DNA of 64,000 nucleotides from Haematobia irritans (GCF_050003625.1 NC_134399.1:146562473-146626472), one strand, 5' to 3'. Counted from the stretch's first letter, positions 45,476 through 57,023 are shown. The notes: generated by a model not told the origin, from the sequence alone. Numbers and translations: made by a program.

Positions 45476-47599
45476 TAACTTACAATCACTCAACGTGAAC
45501 AATGTTTCCTTTAGCAGACGCGTTTAAAATCACATCAAACATGTTTCAGGAGAAAAATGTTATTTTTGGACGGGGAACATGTAACATATTTTTCGCATTC
45601 ATGTTAGAAGAATTTTGCACTTTACATACATAAGATATATAAGATTTGGTCTGGTCGAACTTTCGGTCGAATATAATGGTTTTCTTTTATTTATCTATGC
45701 AATAATTATCTCAAATCATCACTCCTAAACAAACTTCACTTGAAATCATGATTCACAAAAAAACGTTCCATATGGCATAGATGTATTAGTACGTTGCAAT
45801 CAATGGCAGTAATTCGTGACTTTGGCACTTATTCATTTACCAAATATTCAGCAAAGGACATTGTTACGGTATCACACAACACCCAAAACTGTCGGTGGAC
45901 TCATCCCTTCTTGGGAATAATCATCTCGGCCATCCTTAGCAAAGAGCTTATATATCAGGGCTCAACCAACCTTGGTTCAACGTCATACGAGTGTTACTAA
46001 TTCAAACTTCACACAGACGAAATCAATGGGAAAATCCTATTCTGGCATATGACATTTCCAATATGGCCGCTGACCATTCACCATTAAGTATTTCTCTCTT
46101 AGCCCATTTTACTCAACAAAAAAAAGAAAATAAATCCATTCTCAATAGAGCTTTCAAAAGCCACATTGCATCGTTTGAAAGAACTAAAAATCACAAAATC
46201 AATGAAAATAGTTTTCATACATTTTGCCAAATTTTCATTAGCTCATCTTGTTTGTGAGTCCAGTCCATAATATGACCATTATTGTCCAACGACGGTGATT
46301 GCAATGATAATAATAGTGAGGATGGAGATGACTACGACGATGATGATATGGTTGATAATACTTTGATGTTTTTGGCGCTCTTTGTAAATTCGGTTGGTTG
46401 CTACAATTGCATGCCATATCATTCATATTGGATCTGTGGGAAAAGTCAATGACTCAATCCAAATCATGGTTGGTTATGAGAAGCCAATATTCCCAATGAT
46501 ACGATGTTTGCCAAATGAAATTACAAATTTCCCGAAAGCAAAAAGAAAACGAATTAAAACACATTTAGGTTGGTTTTAATGATATTTGTGTGCACCCTAT
46601 GTTCGTCTTTTCTTATGGATATTGATGTATAGTTTGAAATCCTTCTAATTGTTTAAGAACTTTATGCTTTAACATAAAGATCGGACATTTCATTAGTTTA
46701 CACAATATTGGTTTCCGGTATTACCTAAGTGTATAGCGATAGGTTTGTACTTCAGACAAGTAGTCCATTAAATAAGAACAACGTGGTGCGACGGTTAGTA
46801 TGCGCGCCTTGCACACAAAGGGTCATGGGTCATGGTGGTGGTCCCTTCCGGCATTTGATATATACTGCAACCATCTTGAGGTTACTATCATTTCTAAACC
46901 AAGCGTCTGAGAGTTCATTTTATGGCATACAAGCTTACAAACTTGCATTAAGAAATAAATGTATTCGTGATGGAATTCAAGCTTGATAGCGTTATTGCTT
47001 TATATTTGGATGGAATACCACTAGTGGCTATCGTCAGAGCCCCCCACCCTTTAAATATGAATAAGTTTATTGTTTCTCGCACCATTGTTCATTACCGTGA
47101 TAGTGAAAGTGTTGCATCGCGTCCAAAAAGTGAAGTGACCGAACATAGAATGTCAGATTTGATCGAAATTCACGCCACTGTGGAAGAAAACTTTCTCGTG
47201 AGCTCAACATATCACAAGAACGGATGCAACAAAATGAGCATAGACCAGGGATGGAAAATGCAGTACTATAGTAATTTTTTCAAAACTTTTTCACACTGGT
47301 CAGTAACGTAGTACACCCGCGAATGATTTAGTACCTTTTGTGAAGACATTTTTGAACCGATACCACATTTATTGTACAATAGTTTATTTTTTATTTTTAA
47401 TACTTTTAGAAAGTCTTTACCAAAGTTATTTGTTAATAGTCTTTTACAAACTTGACAAAACAACCAAGTTCATGCGGGAAGAAATTTTCGATTTTTTACG
47501 ATTTTATTGAATTTCGAGAAAGTTTTAGTCGCAAAAGCATTTGATTCATTATTACACTTCCACACAAACCCTTTCAAGATAAGCTATCGATTTTATTTC
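45476..47599. other. Mostly unassigned sequence; decayed head and SINE fragments inside
   Basis: At 45485-45550 a diverged copy of the 28285-28370 relic is present. At 45630-45672, ACATAAGATATATAAGATTT with GGTCTGGTCGAACTTTCGGT resembles a decayed Family II head. A TATATA at 45949 precedes several short open frames (45794-46257), but no coding similarity is recognised. 46260-46380 is a GAT/GATGAT-rich stretch. Confidence 0.4.
46780..46860 (+). repeat. Decayed tRNA-like SINE fragment
   Basis: ACGTGGTGCGACGGTTAGTA has an A-box-like form and GCGCCTTGCACACAAAGGGT follows as in the SINE at 26930-27280. The B box is corrupted (GGGTCATGGGTCATGG). Confidence 0.5.
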
Positions 47600-48388
47600 T
47601 GTTGACAATTTGGTCAAAATTTTATTTCTATGGACAGTTTTGTCAAATATTTATTTTTGTAGAAAATTCTGTCAACATTTTATTTCTATAGAAAATTTTG
47701 TCAAAATTTTATTTTTATAGAAAATTTTGTCAACATTTTATTTTTTTAGAAAATTTTGTCAATTTTTTTCTTTTGAAAATTTTTGTCAAAATTTATTTTT
47801 ATAGAAAATTTTGTCAAAATTTTATTTTTAAAGAAATCTTTGTAAAAATTTTATTTCTATAGAAAATTTTGTCAAAAATTTATTTTTATAGAAAATTTTG
47901 TCAACATTTTATTTTTATAGAAAATTTGTCAACATTTTATTTCTACAGAAAATTTTGTCGAAATTTTATTTCTGTTGAAAATTTTGTCAAAATTTTATTT
48001 CTGTTCAAAAATTTGTCAAAATTTTATTTCTGTAGACGATTTTTTCAAAATTTTAGTTTTATAGAAAATTTTGTCAAAATTTTATTTCTGTTGAAAATTT
48101 TTATTTCTATAGAAAGTTTTGTCAAAATATTATTTTTATAGAAAACTTCGTCAACATTTTATTTTTATAGAAAATTTCGTCAAAATTTAATATCTAAAGA
48201 AAATTTTGTCAAAATTTTATTTTTATAGAAAATTTTGTCAAAATTTTATATCTAAAAAAAATTTTGTCAAAATTTTATTTTTATACAAAATTTTGTCAAA
48301 ATTTTATTTCTGTTGAAAGTTTTGTCAAAATTTAATTTTTAAATAAATCTTTGTAAAAATTTTATTTCTACAGAAAATGTTGTCAATT
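47600..48388 (-). repeat. 29-bp AT-rich satellite array
   Basis: About 25 units of GTCAAAATTTTATTTCTATA plus GAAAATTTT, with substitutions and small indels. It runs directly into a Family II tail. Related arrays at 34320-34555 and 54600-54945 are inside Family II elements near the head. Confidence 0.88.
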
Positions 48389-49756
48389 TTTTATACCCTC
48401 CACCATAGGATGGGGGGTATATTAACTTTGTCATTCCGTTTGTAACACATCGAAATATTGCTCTAAGACCCCATAAAGGATATATATTCTTGGTCGTGGT
48501 GAAATTCTGAGTCGATCTGAGCATCTGTTGAAATCACGCTAACTTCCAAACGAAACAAGCTATCGACTTGAAACTTGGCATAAGTAGTTGTTATTGATGT
48601 AGGTCGGAAGGTATTGCAAATGGGCCATATCGGTCCACTTTTACGTATAGCCCCCATATAAACGGACCCCGAAATTTGGCTTGCAGACCCTCTAAGAGAA
48701 GCAAATTTCATCCGATCAGCCTGAAACTTGGTACATGGTGTTAGTATATGGTCTCTAATGACCATGCAAAAATTGGTCCACATCGGTGTATAACTATATA
48801 TAGCTCCATATAAACCGATCGCCAGATTTGACCTCCGGAGCCTCTTGGAAGACCAAAATTCATCTGATTCAGCTGATATTTGGTACGTGGTGTTAATATA
48901 TGGCCTCAAACACCCATGCAGAAATTGGTCGAAATTGGTCCATAATTATGTATAGCCCCCATATAAACCGATCCCCAGATTTGACCTCCGGAGCCCCTTG
49001 GAAGAGCACAATTCATCGGATTCGTTTGAAATTTGGTGCGTGATGTTAGTATATGGTATCCAACAACCATGCATGAATTGGTTTATATCAATCCATAATT
49101 ATATATAATTATATCAATCCATATAGACCGATCCCCAGATTTGACCTCTGGTGCCTTGTAGAAAAGCAAAATTCATCCCATCTGGTTGACATTTGATGTG
49201 GTGGTAGTATATGATATTTAACAACCATGCCAAAAGTGGTCCATATCAGTCCATAATCATATATAGCCCCCATATAAACCGATCCCGAGATTTGGTTTTG
49301 GAACCTCTTGGAGGAGTAAATTTCCTCCGAGTCAGTTGAAATTTGGTACATTGTGCTAGTATATGGCCGTTAACAATCATGCCTAACTAGTTCCATATTT
49401 GTCTATAGTTATATATAGTCCTCAGATAAATTGATCCCCAATCACACAAACATTTGTCCATATAAAGTTCATAATTGTATATAGCCCCCATATAAGCGAC
49501 ACCCATATTTCAATTCTGGCTCCCTACGTACCGTGAAAAAGTCCATATCGATGCGCAATTATTTGTAGACTTACCTACCTTTTGTCTAATATACACCACG
49601 TGTGGACTAACTCACAATTTAGAAAACGATTTAAGATACAACAACCCAAGTAATTCGATTGTGTATAACAGTCTTTCGTAGAAGTTTCTACGCAATCCAT
49701 GGTGGAGGGTACATAAGATTCGGCCTGGCCGAACTTACGGCCGTTTATACTTGTTT
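48389..49756 (-). repeat. Family II element
   Basis: The tail hairpin TATACCCTCCACCATAGGAT is at the left and the head GGCCTGGCCGAACTTACGGC with CGTTTATACTTGTT at the right. The minus strand is open for 148 codons at 48463-48909 across the tail-proximal units. It sits between two 29-bp satellite arrays. Confidence 0.87.
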
Positions 49757-49809
49757 TCGTTTTGTTTTTTATTGTTGGTTTCTCTTCAATCGTTATTGTT
49801 GTTTTTGAT

Positions 49810-50095
49810 TTCAGCTTAAAACCATGCATTGACTAATCTACAAGTGTAGCTTAACCAACAGAGGGAAAGTATGCTTGTCAAATTTAATTCGGCAAAGCCC
49901 TATAGACTGCAAGATGGTTGGAATTACCACATTCCTTATTCGGAATTACCACATGCCTTATTCTCATAATTGGTTAATAGTTAGGAATGTGGTAATTCCG
50001 AAATAGCTGTACATCCAACCATCTTGTAGTCTATAGGGCTTTGCCCAAACAATTGACAAGCATACTTCCCCTCTTTTGGTTGAGATATAGAAAAT
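49810..50095. mobile_element. Foldback element with arms of about 100 bp
   Basis: AAAGCCCTATAGACTGCAAG (49892 on) pairs with CTTGTAGTCTATAGGGCTTT near 50025-50044. The pairing extends inward (GGAATTACCACATTCC and GGAATGTGGTAATTCC) and outward (AAGTATGCTTGTCAA and TTGACAAGCATACTT). The outer left part (TTTCAGCTTAAAACCATGCA) recurs in complement at 58000-58010 and 59268-59350, so this is a dispersed family. Confidence 0.85.
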
Positions 50096-50548
50096 GTTGC
50101 CAAATTTTTATTTCTGTTGAAAATTTTGTCAAAATTTTATTTCCGATTAAAATTTTGTAAAAAAAAATTCTGTAAAAATTTTGCCAAATTTCTTTTCTAC
50201 AGAAAACTTTGTCAAAAATTTATTTATATAGAAAATTTTGCCAAAATTTTATTTCTGTAGAAAATTTTGTCAACATTTTATTTCTTTAGAACATTTTGTC
50301 AACATTTTATTTTTATAGAAAATTTTATCAAAATTTGTGAAAATTTATCACTATAGAAAATTTTGTTTTATTTTATATCTAAAGAAAATTTTGTCAAAAT
50401 TTCATTCGGTAGTAAATTTTTATTCAGTAGTAAATTTTGTCAAAATGTTATTTCTGTCAAAATTTTATTTCTGATTTGAATTTTGTCAAAAATATATTTC
50501 TATAGAAATTTTGCCAAAATTTTATTTTTATAGAAAATTTCGTATTTT
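50096..50548 (-). repeat. 29-bp AT-rich satellite array, decayed
   Basis: The same TTTCTATAGAAAATTTTGTC unit as at 47600-48388, in the same orientation, with several disrupted units. It ends abruptly where the element at 50549 begins. Confidence 0.8.
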
Positions 50549-51308
50549 TACACTGTTAGAAAAATATGTTTTTCATATGTTCCGATATAAACAAAATGTG
50601 TTTCCGGCACAATTTTTAAACACAATATATTTAAGTGCAAACATGTAATGTTCCTAAACTAACACAAAATGTTTGGGACACATATATTTATATGTTAGAA
50701 TATATTATGTTTGGGGCATGAATGTTTCATAAAAATAATATGTGTGAATGTATACATATATAAATTTACAAATTTCGAGTAAACATATATATGTTGTGAT
50801 ACTTTATTCAGAGAGCGACAGAGATAGAGAGTTAGTATAGATAAAGAAATAGAGATGGAAACCGGGAGGGTTGAATAAAAAGGTATCAACATAACACAGC
50901 GAGAATGAAATGGAAAACTGTTTCATGATAAGGCCAAAAATGTAATATGCTTAAGTCTAAATATTATTTAATTTGAATATTAGAATGAGTATTCGGAATA
51001 GAGAGAATAGACATTCGGAACCAAGAGAATAGACATTTGAAAAAAAACAGCATATTTGTATTACAGAAAAAGATGCGAAGAACTCAAAAATTTCGTGGAA
51101 GTGAAAATTATCTGAGGAAATGGGCACAATCTTCTTTGAGGAATTCTTCCAAGCATATACTATTTGTGGATTCAAAATGCTTCCAAACATATAATATGCT
51201 CACATGAAACAAATATATTAATGTTTCGGCAGTATCCAATAATATATGTGCTTCCTGCAAAATATGTTTGGAACATATGTTAGAGAAGCGTTTTTTTTTT
51301 GAGGGTGT
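50549..51308. mobile_element. Insertion within the satellite array
   Basis: Satellite units stop at TTTTT and resume at 51309 (ATAGAAAATGTTGTC). The insert begins ACACTGTTAGAAAAATATG and ends GAGGGTGT, with ATATGTTCC-type words near both ends (CATATGTTCCGATA at left, GGAACATATGTTAG at right). 51055-51140 resembles 7040-7130. No coding sequence is recognised. Confidence 0.55.
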
Positions 51309-51339
51309 ATAGAAAATGTTGTCAAAATGTTATTTTTAC

Positions 51340-51440
51340 ACCCAAAGAAAAAATACTTTCCTCCGGAACGAACTTTTACACAAACGCAATTCCCCTTTCT
51401 CATAAAGTAACGCTTGCCTCTAAACGTTTTTATTTGCTGT
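51340..51440 (+). mobile_element. End of a small repeat also present at 33446 and 37550
   Basis: ACACCCAAAGAAAAAATACT with TTCCTCCGGAACGAA and AATTCCCCTTTC matches 33448-33510 closely. The second end was not identified. Confidence 0.5.
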
Positions 51441-51597
51441 TAGAGAAAATTTTTTAACATCAAAAGAAAACTTTGCTTGTCGTAAATTCTGCTAGGCACA
51501 TTTTTTGGCAGATTAAAGTTATTGACTCCTATGTGGTTAATGGTATAAATATAGCGCTCTGGGCTAAGTGTGGGATGGGTAAATTGGCAGCCGGTTG

Positions 51598-51818
51598 ATG
51601 GGGATATGTCATTCCGTTTGTAACACATGGAAATATCGGTTGCCGACTATAGAAAGTATATATTCTTCATCACGGAGAAATGTTTACTCGATATGCCTGA
51701 AAATCAAAATCTAGATGTATTTAAAGTTCTTAAGTTGGTGCGAAGAACATGGTGTGAAGTGGGATTCATGGTGGTGGGTATTTATGATTGGGCTCGGCCG
51801 AACTTAAGAACTTGTTTT
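51598..51818 (-). repeat. Minimal Family III element: tail joined to head
   Basis: At the left, GTCATTCCGTTTGTAACACA with GAAATATCG and ACTATAGAAAGTATATATTC is Family III tail. At the right, ATTCATGGTGGTGGGTATTT with GGGCTCGGCCGAACTTAAGA and ACTTGTTTT is the head. No 153-bp unit remains, so this is an internal deletion of about 220 bp total. A truncated SINE abuts it. Confidence 0.75.
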
Positions 51819-52085
51819 TTAGGCTCACTATTCAGTCCATTGTGGTGCCACAGATGGTGAACGTCGCTCTTATCAATGGGTGCTTCTCGATACTGTATTT
51901 AGCTCAATGACAAGAACCTCATTTTTACAGCCGAGACTAAACGATGTTCACATTATGGAGAGATCGATTAGAGAAGCTCTGATGCCTTAAGATATATCAC
52001 CAGAATGACTGAGATGTCATAATTCACCACTAAAAAACCTTTTGGTGCTAACCAAATATATGCCACCACGGTGTCTCCCAATATA
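51819..52085 (-). mobile_element. Truncated SINE (relative of 26930-27280)
   Basis: AGGCTCACTATTCAGTCCAT, TAGCTCAATGACAAG, AGCCGAGACTAAACGATGTT and TGCCACCACGGTG follow the order of the complete SINE. The tRNA-like end is damaged and the TAACC tail is missing. Confidence 0.8.
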
Positions 52086-52778
52086 TATCCCCATATCAAA
52101 ATTAAAATGCATTGCGTTTTTTTCCAAATATTGCAAAACAAAAACTTTATAATGTGAGAAATAATTTCTATCAGTTAAAATTGTGCTGTCCTGGAAAACT
52201 ATTTTTTATTCACTTTTGTAGACTGTAGGGTATAGGCTATTGACTTTAATACGCGTCACACAACCATAACTGTGTTCAACCACAAATTGAGAAGAACAAA
52301 TCAAGAATTATGAGAAAATCTTATAATTTATGTTCCATATCCATTTCTAGGTAATTCAACATAATTTATAGTTGTGATCATAAATTTCTTTTAAATTGAC
52401 AATATGTTTTTAGGCTTTTGTTGTTTGATGCCAATTAATTTAACGAAAACAAACAACATACAGTTGTTTGAATATGTTCCCCTACATGCATAAGAATATC
52501 TATGTATAAGAATGTTTATTTGGATTTTTGACATTTGTGTTTCTAAGGGATTTAATTTTATTAACGAAATGGCACCAAATGTTCTTATAGTATTATGCAT
52601 TTAAATTTAAAAAAGAGAAATTAATTATTTTATTATGTGATGGTAATCCCATAAAAATACTATATTTGATTCAAATATGAGAATAATATAGTCACGTATT
52701 TCAATATATTTAAGCATTTCAAAGCTCTTCAAAAGTTGAATTAGCAAATTGCAATAGACTACATAAATAATTTTTAAA
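52086..52778. other. Unassigned AT-rich spacer
   Basis: No gene, RNA or repeat signature was recognised. Confidence 0.45.
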
Positions 52779-53380
52779 CAAGTATATACGGAAGTAAGTT
52801 CGGCCAGGCCGAAGCTTATGTAGTCTGAAAAAAAAGCATACTCGGTTCCAAAAATTTTGTCATTACTTTAAAAATTTTGGTATTGATTCCGAGCCAAAGA
52901 AACGGAGAATACAAGTAAGGATACTTTTAAGACACAATTCTCTTTTAAATTTAGGTTTTGTGTACTTGCTTGGAAGCAAATTTTAATTTTTCGTTTTCTC
53001 AGCTTTTTTTTTTTCATATGCTATCAAAGTCCTTTAAAAACGAGTTAACGACAACTTTATTTTCCAAATTAAGACTCGACTTCCAGTAGAAATTATGCTA
53101 TGTTTCAAGTACCGTCTTTTAAATAAAGTGTTGAAAACCATGTCCTATTTTTCAACGATTTTTTGCTTTGTAGTCAAGATGCAAAAAGACAACAAATTTA
53201 AAGACAATGTCATTAATTTTAAAGAATTTTTCTGAACTATTAAAGTCAAGTTGACCTTAGCCCAAAATTTTTTTCTTTCATGTTATGATACCCATTTTTT
53301 AGTCAAATCACTTAATTATGAGGACAATACGACTTCATTGAAAGGTTTATCGACTTTTGGACAAAGAAAAACGCGTTATA

Positions 53381-54315
53381 AAGGGTGATTTGTTAAGAGC
53401 TTGATAACTTTTTTAAAAAAAAAAAACGCATAAAATTTGCAAAATCTCATCGGTTCTTTATTTGAAACGTTAGATTGGTCCATGACATTTACTTTTTGAA
53501 GATAATTTCATTTAAATGTTGACCGCGGCTGCGTCTTAGGTGGTCCATTCGGAAAGTCCAATTTTGGGCAACTTTTTCGAGCATTTCGGCCGGAATAGCC
53601 CGAATTTCTTCGGAAATGTTGTCTTCCAAAGCTGGAATAGTTGCTGGCTTATTTCTGTAGACTTTAGACTTGACGTAGCCCCACAAAAAATAGTCTAAAG
53701 GCGTCAAATCGCATGATCTTGGTGGCCAACTTACCGGTCCATTTCTTGAGATGAATTGTTCTCCGAAGTTTTCCCTCAAAATGGCCATAGAATCGCGAGC
53801 TGTGTGGCATGTAGCGCCATCTTGTTGAAACCACATGTCAACCAAGTTCAGTTCTTCCATTTTTGGCAACAAAAAGTTTGTTAGCATCGAACGATAGCGA
53901 TCGCCATTCACCGTAACGTTGCGTCCAACAGCATCTTTGAAAAAATACGGTCCAATGATTCCACCAGCGTACAAACCACACCAAACAGTGCATTTTTCGG
54001 GATGCATGGGCAGTTCTTGAACGGCTTCTGGTTGCTCTTCACTCCAAATGCGGCAATTTTGCTTATTTACGTAGCCATTCAACCAGAAATGAGCCTCATC
54101 GCTGAACAAAATTTGTCGATAAAAAAGCGGATTTTCTGCCAACTTTTCTAGGGCCCATTCACTGAAAATTCGACGTTGTGGCTCGTTAGTAAGTCTATTC
54201 ATGATGAAATGTCAAAGCATACTGAGCATCTTTCTCTTTGACACCATGTCTGAAATCCCACGTGATCTGTCAAATACTAATGCATGAAAATCCTAACCTC
54301 AAAAGAATCACCCTT
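53381..54315 (-). mobile_element. DD41D Tc1/mariner deletion derivative, copy 2
   Basis: 935 bp with TA at 53379-53380 and 54316-54317 and ends AAGGGTGATT and AATCACCCTT. It is nearly identical over its length to the copy at 22871-23803, in opposite orientation. The internal deletion keeps the reading frame here. Confidence 0.93.
53489..54202 (-). CDS. DD41D (rosa-type) transposase lacking its DNA-binding domain
   Basis: 237 residues from an ATG at 54202. MNRLTNE looks like the authentic N-terminus (compare MNRCTNEQRL at 16568), but it is joined in frame to PQRRIFSEWALEKLAENPLF, so roughly 130 residues holding the helix-turn-helix domains are gone. The catalytic domain is complete: Asp35 in FSDEAHF, Asp128 in FQQDGATCH and Asp170 in LTPLDYFLWG. 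The 41-residue spacing fits the rosa-type mariner class. The C-terminus RSRGQHLNEIIFKK is also intact. Such a protein should not bind the terminal repeats alone, so mobility would need a full transposase elsewhere. If translated, it could form inactive dimers and act as an inhibitor; that is inference. Confidence 0.85.
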   Translation of the reverse strand: MNRLTNEPQRRIFSEWALEKLAENPLFYRQILFSDEAHFWLNGYVNKQNCRIWSEEQPEAVQELPMHPEKCTVWCGLYAGGIIGPYFFKDAVGRNVTVNGDRYRSMLTNFLLPKMEELNLVDMWFQQDGATCHTARDSMAILRENFGEQFISRNGPVSWPPRSCDLTPLDYFLWGYVKSKVYRNKPATIPALEDNISEEIRAIPAEMLEKVAQNWTFRMDHLRRSRGQHLNEIIFKK

Positions 54316-54599
54316 TATTAAAGAAATGCGTCTTCTAGGCTAAGCAAAATTTGCATTCGTATTATAAAGACATAAAATCATTGACCTCACGACAATATTT
54401 TTTTCAGTGTACCCTCCACCATGGATTGCGTAGAAACTTCTTCTAAACACTGCAATCTACAATCGAATTACTTAAGTTGCGGTAACGCTTGCCAATGGCA
54501 AGGTATCTTTCAACCTCCTAACAGCGTCTTCTAAATTGTATGTAAGTCCATATATATTAAATTAAAAAAGATCGATCAAATACGTATATAATTCAGTTT

Positions 54600-54945
54600 G
54601 GCAAAATTTTCTATAAACATAAAATTTTGACAAAATTTTCTATAGAAATAAAATTTTAACAGAATTTTCTATAGAAATAAAATTTAAAAAAAAATTATAG
54701 AAATAAAATTTTGACAAAATTTACTTTAGAAATAAATTTTTGAAAAATTATGTACGGAAATAAAATTTTAACAAAATTTTCTATAAAAATAAAATTTTAA
54801 CAAAATTTTCTATAGAAATAAAATTTTAACAAAAATTTTCTATAGAAATAAAATTTAAAAAAAATCTTTGGAATTAAAATTTTAACAAAATTTTCTATAG
54901 AAATAAAATTTTGAAAAAATTTTCTGTAGAAATAAAATTTTGGTA
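54600..54945 (+). repeat. 29-bp satellite stretch inside Family II
   Basis: About eleven units of AAAATTTTCTATAGAAATAA and AATTTTGAC, in the head-proximal position also seen at 34320-34555. It is followed by GGCTCGAGTGGCAACCATGA. Confidence 0.87.
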
Positions 54946-56112
54946 GATTATTTTGGGCTCGAGTGGCAACCATGATTATGAACCGATATGGACCAATTTT
55001 TGTGTGATTGGAGATCAGCTATATATAACTATAGACCGATATGGACCAATTATGGTATGGTTCTTAGCGGCCATATACTAACACCACGTTCCAAATTTGA
55101 ACCGGATCGGATGAATTTTTCTCCTCCAAGAGGCTCCGGAGGTCAAATCTGGAGAACGGTTTATATGGGGGCTATATATAATTATGGACCGATATGGACC
55201 AATTTTTGCATGGTTATTAGATACCATATACCAACACCATGTACCAAATTTCAACAAGATCGGATGAAATTTGCTTCTCTTTGAGGCTTTGCAAGCCAAA
55301 TCTGGGGACCGGTTTATATGGGGGCTATATGTAATTATGGACCGATATAATTATGGACCGATATAATTATATATAGCTCCCATATAAACCGATCCCCAGA
55401 TTTGGTTTGCGAAGCCTCAAAGAGAAGCAAATTTCATCCGATCTTGGTGAAATTTGGTACATGGTGTTGGTATATGGTCTCTAACAACCATGCAAAAATT
55501 GGTCCACATCGGTCCATAATTATATATAGCCCCCATATAAACCGATCCCCAGATTTGGCTTGCGAAGCCTCAAAGAGAAGCAAATTTCATCCGATCCGGC
55601 TGAAATTTGGTACATGATGTTGCTATATGGTTTCTAATAACCATACAAAAATTGGTTCACATCGGTCCATAATAATATATAGCCCCCATGTAAACCGATC
55701 CCCAGATTTGGCTTGCGGAGCCTCAAAGAGAAGCAAATTTCATCCGATCCGGCTGAAATTTGGTACATGATGTTGCTATATGGTTTCTAATAACCATACA
55801 CAAATTGGTTAACATCGGTCCATAAAAATATATAGCCCCCATATAAACCGATCCCCAGATTTGGCTTGCGGAGCCTCAAAGAGAAGAAAATTTCATCCGA
55901 TCCGGCTGAAATTTGGTACATGGTGTTGGTATATGGTCTCTAACAAAACATGCAAAAATTGGTTCACATCGGTCCATAATTATATATAGCCCCCATATAA
56001 ACCGATATATACTTATATATATACTTTATGGGGTCTTAGAGTAATATTTCGATGTGTTACAAACGGAATGACAAAGTTAATATACCCCCATCCTATGGTG
56101 GGGCGTATAAAA

Positions 56113-56709
56113 ATTAGGTAAATTTTTGCACATTATAATAATTGAAAATATTTTATGTTTGGTGTTTTAGCATTAACTAATATTTTTAGATTCCATTGAA
56201 ATTAAAATTGATATTAAAATGATAATTGTTGTTTAAGTAATATTTGCAAAGTTGTTGGTTCAGAGTAATTTTTTACCCAGCAACTAAAAAAGCGCTATCG
56301 CAATTATAAACGCACTAAATAGGCATCATTTAAAATGGATGTGTAAGAGAGTGAGAGCAAAGCGAGAGAGCATACTATTTGAAAAATGATTTAATGGGAG
56401 AAATCGCATGCGATTTTTTTTATTGATGGAAATTCATGTGTACAGGCAAATGTGCACACATACACATATAAACGTATGCAATGATTTTGTAGCGATCATT
56501 ATTCCAACAGAAACACAAACATTAAGAGCGTAATCTAAATTCTACTAAATACAAAATATTTTAACTTATAAGTCAAATAGCTAACAAAATAAACAAATTA
56601 AATAATACGTAACGAAAATATTCATTCCTATTTTGGAGGCTAACTAAAATATCCATATGCGAACAATAACAAAGAAATAATTTTATAAATAATAAACAAC
56701 CAAATATTA
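56113..56709. other. AT-rich spacer
   Basis: Contains a GAGAG-rich patch (56345-56375) but no recognised feature. Confidence 0.45.
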
Positions 56710-56878
56710 CTTAAGAGTAGGGATGGGTATCGATTAATCGATTAATGGGAAAAATCGATGTTTGTACAAAGTGATCGATGTGTTTTTAATCGATGTGTTC
56801 TATGTTCGATTAATCGAATAATCGATGTTTAATATTTAAATAAATCGATATTTTTAAGAAAGTCTTATTTGCAAATAC

Positions 56879-57023
56879 TTAAACTGAAAACACAACGGGA
56901 TCGACCATTTCTGTTTACATGCCATCCAGCTCTTTCTCACAACATTTCACATAAGCCTGTGTTTTGTCACTCCCATTGTGAACTCCATCAAAAACGGTCG
57001 ATCCCATTGTGTTTTCAGCTTAA
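56879..57023. mobile_element. 145-bp MITE nested in the hAT element
   Basis: Arms at 56879-56906 and 56996-57023 are inverted repeats matching at 26 of 28 positions (TGAAAACACAACGGGATCG on the left). The 89-bp interior is non-coding. Confidence 0.8.

Larger units (their letters stand above)
52822..54410. mobile_element. Family IV element inside Family II, itself carrying a DD41D element
   Basis: The insert begins CTGAAAAAAAAGCAT and ends ATTTTTTTCAG, short inverted ends, with GTA on each side next to the Family II sequence. Its left part matches 27941-28200. A DD41D element occupies 53381-54315. Confidence 0.7.
52779..56112 (+). repeat. Family II element split right behind its head
   Basis: The head ACAAGTATATACGGAAGTAA with TTCGGCCAGGCCGAAG and CTTATGTA ends at 52821. 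The next Family II words (CCCTCCACCATGGATTGCGT) follow at 54412. The 1.59 kb between is a later insertion. A 29-bp satellite stretch lies at 54600-54945, units at 54960-56000, and the tail hairpin TATACCCCCATCCTATGGTG ends at 56112. Near 55330-55390 the units are rearranged, switching strand: frames are open on both strands there. Confidence 0.86.

Noticed and set aside
45949..46257. Promoter plus short gene (TATATA then open frames)
   Set aside because: TATATA is common in this AT-rich DNA, there is no clear initiator, and the frames match nothing.
47600..48388. Short regular repeats resembling a CRISPR array
   Set aside because: Units are directly adjacent with no unique spacers, AT-rich and in a fly genome. 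It is a satellite.
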